Below are positions 7,771 through 15,194 of a DNA stretch of 44,041 bases, piece after piece; the first letter of the stretch is position 1; each line of letters opens with the position of its first letter. The notes beneath the pieces were generated by a model, which was not told where the DNA came from, ran no database searches, and saw nothing but the letters and a program-made list of their open reading frames with translations. The translations under genes were made by a program, and so were the position numbers. The DNA is from an uncultured Myxococcales bacterium (GTDB lineage Bacteria; Myxococcota_A; Polyangia; Polyangiales; Polyangiaceae): positions 1-44,041 of the forward strand of contig CALMUT010000308.1 in NCBI GenBank assembly GCA_937872925.1. Reading direction: 5' to 3'.

Positions 7771-9624
7771 ATGTGCGGCATCGTTGCCCAATTTGGACCG
7801 CGTCTCGATCCGCCCGCGTTGCGCTTGGCTCTGCATGCGCTCGCGCACCGGGGACCGGATGCGGCCACGCTGTACGTGGGGGAGGGCGCCGCTCTCGGCC
7901 ACACGCGCCTTGCAATCATCGCCCCAGAGGACGGCGCTCAACCCGTCCGTAATGAAGACCAGAGCGTGATCGCCGTCGTCAGCGGTGAGTTCTACGAGCA
8001 TGCGCGCCTCAGGGGCGAGCTCAAGAGTCGTGGGCACCTTTTCCGAACGGGTTCGGACAGCGAGCTCTTGGTGCACTTGTACGAAGAGTATGGCGACGAT
8101 TGCGTGGCGCATTTGCGCGGGGAGTTTGCCTTCGTGTTGTGGGACGAGCGAAAACGCCGGCTCCTGGCGGCGCGAGATCGCTTTGGTGTGCGCCCGCTGC
8201 TCTACGCTCAGATAGGCGAGACGTTGTGCATTGCCAGCGAGGCCAAAGCGCTATTTGCCTTGGGGGTGGTGCCGCGCTGGGATCTGGACGCATTGTTTGT
8301 TTCGTTGCATGCGCAGTACGTGCCGGCGGACCGCACGCTGTTCGCTGGGATCCGACAGCTGCGTCCGGGGGAGATGCTGACGTGGAAGGGCGGCGCTGCG
8401 CAGACGTCCACGTACTGGGACCTGGATTTGCCGTTGGCGCGCGATGCCATCGCTCCGCCGGGCGCCGCGCAGACCCAAGTGCGCGCAGCCCTCGAAGAAG
8501 CTGTGGACTTGCGTCTGGTGGCCGACGCGCCGCTGTGTGTGCAGCTCTCTGGCGGCATCGACTCTAGCGTGGTGGCCGCGCTCGCGGCGCGTCGGCGCGC
8601 CGAGCCCCTTTCGTGTTTCACGGTGTCCTTCGAGCAGAGCGCCTGGGACGAAGCTGCGCTGGCGCAGGCCACGGCGGATCATATTGGCGCGGAGCTATCA
8701 ACGCTGCGTGTGTCGGCGCGCACGCTGCTAGATGCGCTACCGCGCGCCGTGGCGCAGGGCGAAGGCCTGGCCGTCAACCTGCACATTGCCGCCAAGTACT
8801 TGCTCGCGCGGCACGTCGCGGAGGCGGGCTATCGCGTGGTCTTGACCGGGGAGGGCGCGGACGAAGTGTTTCTGGGCTACGCGCATTTTCGTCAGGATTT
8901 CGGCGTGGCGCAGGGGTTGGCGGCGACGAACCGCGCCTCGGCAGGACTGATGCTTGCCGAAGGGACGGGCTTGAGCCTCGACGGCGTGACAAGGCATTTG
9001 GGATTTGCGCCCAGTTTCCTCGCGGCAAAGGCGACCCTGGGCCAGCGGGTGGCGTCGCTGCTGCGGCCAGACTTCTTGCGGCCCTTTGTGGATCGCGATC
9101 CGCTGCTCGAGTTGGTGCAAAGCGCGTGTCCGCCTGACGCCATGCGCGGTCGCGCGCCGGTGGACGTCGCGCGCTACGCTTGGAGCAAGACTGCGCTGCC
9201 GACGTACATCTTGCGCACCCTCGGTGACGCCATGGAAATGTCGAGCAGTCTGGAAGGGCGCGTGCCCATGTTGGACCACGTGCTGTTCGAAGCCGTGCGC
9301 GGACTGCCTCTCGAGCTGTGCATTCGCGACGGGCAGGAGAAGGCCATCTTGCGCGAGTGTGCCGAGGGGCTCGTGCCGCCGGCGGTGGTTGAGCGCCAAA
9401 AGCATCCCTTTGTGGCGCCGCCGATGACGCTATTCGAGCCAGAGCTACTCTCGGAAGTGCTTGGTGGCGGCTTGTTGCAGCGGCTCGATTTTGTGGACGC
9501 TTCCAGGTTGCGCACGGCCCTCGCCGCGCTCCCGAGGCTCGCGGAGCGCGAGCGCATCGCGTGGGATCCGGCATTGTGCCTGCTCTTGTCGGCGGCGCTG
9601 TTGAGTCAGGAGTACGGGCTGTGA
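7771..9624 (+). CDS. asnB: AsnB-type glutamine-dependent amidotransferase
   Basis: 617 residues, full length for class II glutamine-hydrolysing asparagine synthetases. The N-terminal glutaminase starts with nucleophile C2 (MCGIVAQFG) and has HRGPD and the GSDSE motif. The C-terminal synthetase has the ATP-binding PP-loop SGGIDSS (260-266) and GEGADEVFLGY. Normally it transfers glutamine ammonia to aspartate through an AMP ester. One oddity: the oxyanion-hole Asn of the NGE motif is Ser (SGEFY, S71), which could change glutaminase activity. In natural-product clusters such enzymes often amidate another carboxylate. Here, beside NAD salvage genes, nicotinate mononucleotide or a carrier-bound acid are possible substrates, but that is speculation. 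The stop overlaps the next GTG start (9621-9624). Confidence 0.85.
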   Translation: MCGIVAQFGPRLDPPALRLALHALAHRGPDAATLYVGEGAALGHTRLAIIAPEDGAQPVRNEDQSVIAVVSGEFYEHARLRGELKSRGHLFRTGSDSELLVHLYEEYGDDCVAHLRGEFAFVLWDERKRRLLAARDRFGVRPLLYAQIGETLCIASEAKALFALGVVPRWDLDALFVSLHAQYVPADRTLFAGIRQLRPGEMLTWKGGAAQTSTYWDLDLPLARDAIAPPGAAQTQVRAALEEAVDLRLVADAPLCVQLSGGIDSSVVAALAARRRAEPLSCFTVSFEQSAWDEAALAQATADHIGAELSTLRVSARTLLDALPRAVAQGEGLAVNLHIAAKYLLARHVAEAGYRVVLTGEGADEVFLGYAHFRQDFGVAQGLAATNRASAGLMLAEGTGLSLDGVTRHLGFAPSFLAAKATLGQRVASLLRPDFLRPFVDRDPLLELVQSACPPDAMRGRAPVDVARYAWSKTALPTYILRTLGDAMEMSSSLEGRVPMLDHVLFEAVRGLPLELCIRDGQEKAILRECAEGLVPPAVVERQKHPFVAPPMTLFEPELLSEVLGGGLLQRLDFVDASRLRTALAALPRLAERERIAWDPALCLLLSAALLSQEYGL

Positions 9625-12500
9625 GTTTTGCGCCCGTCGTGCGGACGATGCTGGATGCGGCGCTCGCCGCCCCCCAGCGCTGCGCAGTGGAGGAGCCGGG
9701 CCGGCACCTGAGCTACGGCGAACTCCTAGCGCGCGCCCGGGCGGTGCAGGGGCACTTGATGCGGCAAGGCGTTGGTCCGGGCAGCGTCGTCGGGCTGGCT
9801 CTGCCGCGCAGCGCTGACTACGTCATCGCACTCCTGGGGATCTGGCTCAGCGGCGCGGCGTTCTTGCCCCTGCCGCCAGAGCTTCCGGCGGCGCGGCGTG
9901 CCAGGATGCTCCGGGAAGCGCGGGCGGCGCGGGTCATCGGCCTTGGGGGCCTAGACGCAAACCTGAGGGATGCGGGGGAGCTCTGCGAGCCTGGCCCAGT
10001 CGCGACGGCAGCCAGCGACCTGGCGTACGTGATCTACACTTCCGGCAGCAGCGGTACGCCCAAGGGCGTCGCGGTGCTTCATGGGGGATTGCCGCTCCTG
10101 GTGCGCGCGCAGATCGCGGCCTTCGAGCTCGACTCGAGCAGCCGCGTGTTGTGGCTGCACTCCACCGCTTTTGACGCCCACGTATCCGATGTGGCCACGG
10201 CGCTATGTGCCGGCGCGACTCTCGTCATCGACGACGTGGGCAGTTGGCTCGATCGCGTACAGAGGCATCAGATCAGCCACGTAGATGTGCCGCCGGTGCT
10301 GCTGCGGCTGAGCGCGCCAGAGCATGCGCCGCCGTGTCTGACGACGTTAGTGGTGGGCGGCGAACCGAGCCCGCCCCAAGTGCTGCGCGCGTGGGCGCGG
10401 ACCCGTCGCGTGGTGGGCGTGTATGGTCCGACGGAGGCGACGGTGTGCAGCAGTTTGTGCGTCATTGACGCCGATGCTTGGCAGCGGCCGCTGCTTGGTC
10501 AGCCCTTAGCGGGCACGCACTACGCCGTCGTCGACGAAGCTGGCGAGAACGCGGACGAAGGCGAGCTGTACATTGGGGGCGCGCAACTGGCGCTCGGATA
10601 CCTTGGAGATCCGGAGCTGACACGAGCGCGCTTTGTCGAGCGGGCCGGACAGCGTTGGTACCGTAGCGGCGACCGCGTGCGTCGGGTCGGTGCAGACTTT
10701 GAGTTTCTGGGTCGGATAGATCGCCAACTATCGGTCAATGGCGTCCGGGTCGAACCCAGTGAAATCGAGGCCGCGCTGTGTGCGCTGCCGGGGGTCCAGG
10801 AAGCAGCCGTCGTGCAGCGCCGCGTCGGAGCGAGCGCACGCGGGGTGCTGAGCGCGACGCTCTGCCCGGAAACTCTTGACGTGGCGGCGATCGAAGTTGC
10901 GGTCGCCAAGGTGTTGCCGCCGTGGCTCTGCCCGCGCCACTACCGCTGTGTTCGGCGCTTGCCGAGGCTCACAAGTGGCAAAGTGGATTACGCCGCACTG
11001 ACGCAGGTTCACGCGGCGGCATCGGGAGCCGGCGACACCCTCGGCGCCCCAAGGCAGAATGGACAGGCGGCGACGCGGGAGCCCCTGGCCCAGGAGCTGT
11101 CAGCCATGTGGCGCGCGGTGCTTTCCGTAGGGAGCGCCGGGAGCGGCGACGACTTTTTTGCCCTGGGCGGGGACTCCCTGGCCGTTGTCGAGCTTGCGGT
11201 CTTGGCGCAGAGCCGCGGTCTGGCGCTGTCGGCGGCCGCGATCACTGCGCATCCGGAGTTCGCGGCACAGCTGGGCGTGCTCCGCAGCGGCGCGCAGGGT
11301 GATCGACGTAGCGCCAGGGCCTTGCGCAAGGAGGCCGCGCGGTGGGTCAGCGAGCTGCCCCCCCGCGGCGCCGCCAGCATGGCGCCGGGATCCGATCCGG
11401 CGCGGGCGGCGTGGCTTGTCACCGGCGCGACGGGCAGCGTCGGCGCACACGTTTTGGCCGAACTGCTGGGTCGGACCACGGGGCCCATTGCCTGTGTGGT
11501 GCGTGCTGCGGATGAAGGCGTCGGCAAGGCACGTCTAGAGCGCGCGCTTTCCGCTACGGGCTTGAGCTGCGGCGACGAACCCTTGGCGCGCCTGCGCGTC
11601 GTGGTCGGAGACGTGGCAGTGCCGTACTTTGGGCTATCGGAGCGACGCTACGCGGCGCTGGCCCGGGAGATCCAAGCGGTCTTTCATTGTGCGGGCCGCG
11701 TGCACGCTGTGGAGAGCTACGAGCGCTTGCGCTCCGCCAATGTGCTCGGGACGCTAGAGGCGCTGCGTTTTTGCCGTAGCGCCATGCCAAAAGTCTTCCA
11801 CCACGTGTCCACGCTCAGCGTGTTCGTTTCGACGGACCGGGCAACGGGTTCGTTTTCGGCGGACGACGCGCTGGAGGCAACCCGTTGGGTGCGCGGTGGC
11901 TACGCGCAGTCCAAGTGGGTCGCGGAACAGCTGGTGCGGAGCGCACCGCCGGCCGGCCCCCAGGCGATCTATCGTCTGGGCCTGATCACACCGCATTCGG
12001 CGACTGGCAGGGGGACGGCGACGGATCAGTTGGGACACCTGATCCGCGGCTTAGCGCGTCTGGGTGCCGTGCCCCGTGGGTTGGGCGCCCTCGCCTTTGA
12101 TGTCACCCCCGTCGACGTTGCCGCGCAGATCTTGGCGGAGCTGCTGCTGCGCCCGGGCACAGGCACACAGACGTTTCACATTGCAAACCAAACCAGCGCG
12201 ACCTTGGACATGCTGGTCGACGCGCTCTCGCAGTGCGGCGTCGCGCTGCGAGAGCTGGATGCCGCCGACTGGCAGGGGCTGGCCGCCCGCGCCTACACCG
12301 ACAGTGGTACAGCGCTGGCATACCTCTCGCTGTGCCGCGGGCTGCCGGGCGTGCAACACCGGGGGCTCGATCTATTCCAGGCAACGGACGCAGCGTTCTG
12401 CCGCGACCCAGAGAGCGCCCGCGTGTCGCGCGCCATTGGAGCGCCGAGTGTCGCGTCATTGAAGCGCATGGTGATGGCGGCGCTGGAGGCCGGCTCATGA
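9621..12500 (+). CDS. NRPS-like protein: adenylation, carrier and thioester-reductase domains
   Basis: 959 residues. The GTG at 9621 is chosen because it overlaps the asnB stop, as at other junctions; a longer in-frame start at 9561 lies inside asnB. Domains: adenylation (about 1-460) with YTSGSSGTPKG, YGPTEAT, YRSGDR, and GK near residue 456; carrier (about 490-560) with the phosphopantetheine Ser S519 in LGGDSL; reductase (about 595-959) with NADP-binding GATGSVG (602-608) and catalytic Y761-x3-K765. The enzyme should activate one acid, tether it, and release it reductively as an aldehyde or alcohol. There is no condensation domain. By eye against GrsA the specificity residues read D-A-S-D-V-G-V-V-C; Asp in first position suggests an alpha-amino acid, but I cannot name it. 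A phosphopantetheinyl transferase must act from elsewhere. Confidence 0.92.
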   Translation: MSFAPVVRTMLDAALAAPQRCAVEEPGRHLSYGELLARARAVQGHLMRQGVGPGSVVGLALPRSADYVIALLGIWLSGAAFLPLPPELPAARRARMLREARAARVIGLGGLDANLRDAGELCEPGPVATAASDLAYVIYTSGSSGTPKGVAVLHGGLPLLVRAQIAAFELDSSSRVLWLHSTAFDAHVSDVATALCAGATLVIDDVGSWLDRVQRHQISHVDVPPVLLRLSAPEHAPPCLTTLVVGGEPSPPQVLRAWARTRRVVGVYGPTEATVCSSLCVIDADAWQRPLLGQPLAGTHYAVVDEAGENADEGELYIGGAQLALGYLGDPELTRARFVERAGQRWYRSGDRVRRVGADFEFLGRIDRQLSVNGVRVEPSEIEAALCALPGVQEAAVVQRRVGASARGVLSATLCPETLDVAAIEVAVAKVLPPWLCPRHYRCVRRLPRLTSGKVDYAALTQVHAAASGAGDTLGAPRQNGQAATREPLAQELSAMWRAVLSVGSAGSGDDFFALGGDSLAVVELAVLAQSRGLALSAAAITAHPEFAAQLGVLRSGAQGDRRSARALRKEAARWVSELPPRGAASMAPGSDPARAAWLVTGATGSVGAHVLAELLGRTTGPIACVVRAADEGVGKARLERALSATGLSCGDEPLARLRVVVGDVAVPYFGLSERRYAALAREIQAVFHCAGRVHAVESYERLRSANVLGTLEALRFCRSAMPKVFHHVSTLSVFVSTDRATGSFSADDALEATRWVRGGYAQSKWVAEQLVRSAPPAGPQAIYRLGLITPHSATGRGTATDQLGHLIRGLARLGAVPRGLGALAFDVTPVDVAAQILAELLLRPGTGTQTFHIANQTSATLDMLVDALSQCGVALRELDAADWQGLAARAYTDSGTALAYLSLCRGLPGVQHRGLDLFQATDAAFCRDPESARVSRAIGAPSVASLKRMVMAALEAGS

Positions 12501-13474
12501 CTCGTGGACTGGTGCTCGGCAAGTTCCTGCCCCCCCACGCCGGGCACTTGTACCTGCTGGAGTTCGCCCAAAACTTCTGCTCGGAGCTGACGGTTGTCGT
12601 GGGCACCCTCGAATCGGAACCCATCCCAGGGCCACTTCGCTTCGAGTGGATGCGGGAGCTCTGTCCGCGCGCCCAAGTGCTGCACTTGGCAGACGAAAAC
12701 CCCCAGAGCCCCGAAGAGCATCCCGAATTCTGGGCCATTTGGCGCGGGAGCTTGCAGCGCATCTTGCCGCAGCCGCCGGATCTCGTGTTTGCGTCGGAGC
12801 GCTATGGCGAGCGTCTGGCCCACGAGCTTGAAGCGCGCTTCGTCGTCGTCGACCCTGCGCGTACGGCCTTACCCGTCAGTGGCAGCGCCATTCGCGAGCG
12901 GCCCTTGGCGCACTTCGCGTTTCTACCGCCCTGCGTCCGCGCACACTACGCGCTTCGGATCAGCATCTTCGGTCCAGAGTCCACGGGCAAGTCCACGCTG
13001 TCAGCGCAGCTGGCAGAGCACTACCAAACCCAGTGGGTACCCGAGTACGCCCGCGCATTTTTGGAACACCGCGCCGGCGATCTGCGTGATGAAGACATGG
13101 CGACGATTGCCCGCGGGCAAGCCTGCGCCGAGGACGCTCTCGCGCGCAGCGCCAATCGCATTCTGTTCTGCGATACGGATCCTCTGGCGACCCAGCTTTG
13201 GAGCGACGCGCTTTTCAGCCAAGTCCCCGACGTAGTGGTACAGGCGGCGGCGGGGCGTAGCTACGACCTGACCCTGCTGCTCGAACCGGACGTGCCCTGG
13301 GTCGCCGATCCCGTGCGTTACCTCCCTGAACAGCGCGACGGCTTCTTTTCCGCCTGTCGGCGGGCCTTGCAACGCGCGGATCGCAGGGTGGTCACCCTGC
13401 GGGGCAACTTCGAACAGCGTTTCGTTGCGGCGCGTGCCGCAGTGGACGCACTGTTGGAGGAGAAACAAGCATGA
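12497..13474 (+). CDS. nadR: NadR-type NMN adenylyltransferase / ribosylnicotinamide kinase
   Basis: 325 residues. The first half is an NMN adenylyltransferase: GKFLPPHAGH (H14, H17) and SGSAIRERP near residue 130, the counterpart of ISGTxIR. The second half is a P-loop ribosylnicotinamide kinase with GPESTGKS (159-166) and EYARAFLE. Together they make NMN from nicotinamide riboside and NAD from NMN. The N-terminal repressor helix-turn-helix of enterobacterial NadR is missing, so this form is purely catalytic; regulation is presumably left to NrtR. The ATG at 12497 overlaps the NRPS-like stop, and the frame open further upstream is NRPS-like shadow. Its place between an NRPS-like gene and a methyltransferase is unusual. 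It may adenylylate a modified pyridine mononucleotide rather than NMN itself. Confidence 0.9.
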   Translation: MTRGLVLGKFLPPHAGHLYLLEFAQNFCSELTVVVGTLESEPIPGPLRFEWMRELCPRAQVLHLADENPQSPEEHPEFWAIWRGSLQRILPQPPDLVFASERYGERLAHELEARFVVVDPARTALPVSGSAIRERPLAHFAFLPPCVRAHYALRISIFGPESTGKSTLSAQLAEHYQTQWVPEYARAFLEHRAGDLRDEDMATIARGQACAEDALARSANRILFCDTDPLATQLWSDALFSQVPDVVVQAAAGRSYDLTLLLEPDVPWVADPVRYLPEQRDGFFSACRRALQRADRRVVTLRGNFEQRFVAARAAVDALLEEKQA

Positions 13475-14238
13475 GTGCGGGTGAAGGGCCGTGGTGGGTG
13501 GCGCTGTACGACGACGTCTTGGCGGACGTGCTCTTGGAACGCAGCCCAGACGCTGTGCGCGACACGCTGGGCTTCCTGACGCAGGCGCTCGGGCTGTGTC
13601 CCGGCCACACCGTGTTTGACCAGTGTGCAGGCATCGGCAGTCTTTCCGTGCCCCTTGCCAAGGCAGGCATGCGCGTCGTCAGCATCGAGCAGGCGCCACA
13701 CTACGTGGACCGCGCACGGGCTTGGGCGGCACGGGAAGGGGTCGAGCTTCAGGCGTTGGTCGGCGATGCCTTCGAGCTGGCGTCGCCCATTGCGTGCCAG
13801 GCGGCGTTCAACTGGTGGACGGGTTTCGGTTACGCTGACAGCGATCGACAGAACGCTCGCATGCTCGCCCGCGCCTTCGACTCTTTGGTGCCGGGCGGCG
13901 CGTTTGTGATCGACTGGCTCAATGTGCCGCAGATCCTGCGCGGGTTTTCCCCGCGCGTGGTCACACAGCGCAATACAGCGCAGGGTGTGGTGACGCTCAC
14001 TCGCGACAGCGTGCTGTGCTTGCAACGCGGGCGTCTGGAAAAGACCTGGAGCTTTGTGACCCCATCTGGCGAGCGTGTCGAGCGCCACAGCCAAGTACGC
14101 TTGTATCTCCCGCACCAACTCGGAGAGCTGCTGCGACAGGTCGGTTTTGAGGAACTCCACTACTGGGGCGATGTTTCCGGCGCAGAGCTGAGCGCAGATA
14201 GCCCGCGTTGCATCGTGCGTGCGCGGAGGCCAAGGTGA
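13471..14238 (+). CDS. Class I SAM-dependent methyltransferase
   Basis: 255 residues. Motif I is VFDQCAGIGSL (48-58), followed by VVSIEQ, whose Glu should bind the ribose of S-adenosylmethionine, and a post-motif GDAFEL. The rest is a compact Rossmann methyltransferase ending with the beta hairpin FEELHYWG typical of small-molecule enzymes. WWTGFGY near the active site could form an aromatic substrate pocket. The ATG overlaps the nadR stop (13471-13474) and its own stop overlaps the next GTG (14235-14238), so it belongs to the same operon. The methyl acceptor cannot be told from sequence; N-, O- and C-methylation are all possible. Confidence 0.82.
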   Translation: MSAGEGPWWVALYDDVLADVLLERSPDAVRDTLGFLTQALGLCPGHTVFDQCAGIGSLSVPLAKAGMRVVSIEQAPHYVDRARAWAAREGVELQALVGDAFELASPIACQAAFNWWTGFGYADSDRQNARMLARAFDSLVPGGAFVIDWLNVPQILRGFSPRVVTQRNTAQGVVTLTRDSVLCLQRGRLEKTWSFVTPSGERVERHSQVRLYLPHQLGELLRQVGFEELHYWGDVSGAELSADSPRCIVRARRPR

Positions 14239-15080
14239 GCTTCTTCAAAGGGAGTGCTCCCGGGGCTACGTGCGACTTCCTGCATGCGCTCTACGCTGGG
14301 GAGGTGTTCCTGTTGCCGCCGACCACCGCTTCCGACGAGCTGGCGCAATCCGTGCAGGTCATGCTGGCGGACGCCCTCGGCCCCGATCCCGGCGCAATTT
14401 ACTGCGGGCAGAGCGCAGACCACTTCCGGATCTTGGGAGCGTTGCGGAAGCGCCTGTTCACGGAAGCGGATATGCACGCTGCGCTATTCCGCGTTGTCGA
14501 AAGCCTGGGTCACGATCCGAAGGAATTCCTCTGCGACCCGCTGCGGCTGCGCGTGGTCGAGAGCGGCGGACATGACAACCCTCGCGCAGCCCCGGTCTAC
14601 ACGCCGCATCGCGACACTTGGTATGCGCACCCGCAATCGCTGGTGACGTGGTGGATCCCGCTGGCGGACACCGCCGCAAGCGAGACCTTCGTCTTCTATC
14701 CGGACTGCTTCGCACGTGCGGTCGCCAATGACTCCCACAACTTCGAGTACCGCGCCTGGGTGGAAAAGGGCTGGGACCTGAAGATCGGCTGGCAAGACCG
14801 CGAAGCGGGCCGGACCGAGCACTATCCCGGCGCCCTGGGCCCCTTTGAAACCGGCTTGCCCCGCGGCTTCGCCTGCAAGCGTGGTCAGATCCTGGTCTTC
14901 TCCGGCGCGCACTTCCACGAGACGCTGCGCCAGACATCAGGACGCACCCGCTTCAGCGTGGATTTTCGTTTGGTGCACGCCGGCGATCTGCGTGCCGGGC
15001 GTGGCGCTCCAAACGTGGACGCGCGCGCCCGCGGCAGCGCCATCGCCGACTATGTGCGCGGGACCGCGATCCCGACGTGA
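14235..15080 (+). CDS. 2-oxoglutarate/Fe(II)-dependent oxygenase-like protein
   Basis: 281 residues from a GTG that overlaps the methyltransferase stop; an upstream ATG at 14208 lies within that gene. The iron facial triad is visible: H125-x-D127 (PHRDTWY) and a distal His H228 (HFHET), with R239 eleven residues later (RTRFSVDFR) as likely 2-oxoglutarate ligand. The order and spacing fit the phytanoyl-CoA hydroxylase-like cupin fold, although overall similarity to a named member is not evident to me. It would hydroxylate, desaturate or otherwise oxidise a pathway intermediate. This is the last gene of the operon; the next gene is convergent, and no clear hairpin terminator was found in 15081-15194. 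Confidence 0.72.
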   Translation: MSFFKGSAPGATCDFLHALYAGEVFLLPPTTASDELAQSVQVMLADALGPDPGAIYCGQSADHFRILGALRKRLFTEADMHAALFRVVESLGHDPKEFLCDPLRLRVVESGGHDNPRAAPVYTPHRDTWYAHPQSLVTWWIPLADTAASETFVFYPDCFARAVANDSHNFEYRAWVEKGWDLKIGWQDREAGRTEHYPGALGPFETGLPRGFACKRGQILVFSGAHFHETLRQTSGRTRFSVDFRLVHAGDLRAGRGAPNVDARARGSAIADYVRGTAIPT

Positions 15081-15194
15081 TGTTGACGCCGGCGAGGCTC
15101 GGCTTCGTGGTGTGTGGTGGTCATCGCCAGAGCGCGCTACGGGTGCAATGGCAACGGCGCCGAACTGGCGGCATCCGCGGGGGAGGCACTGCGC

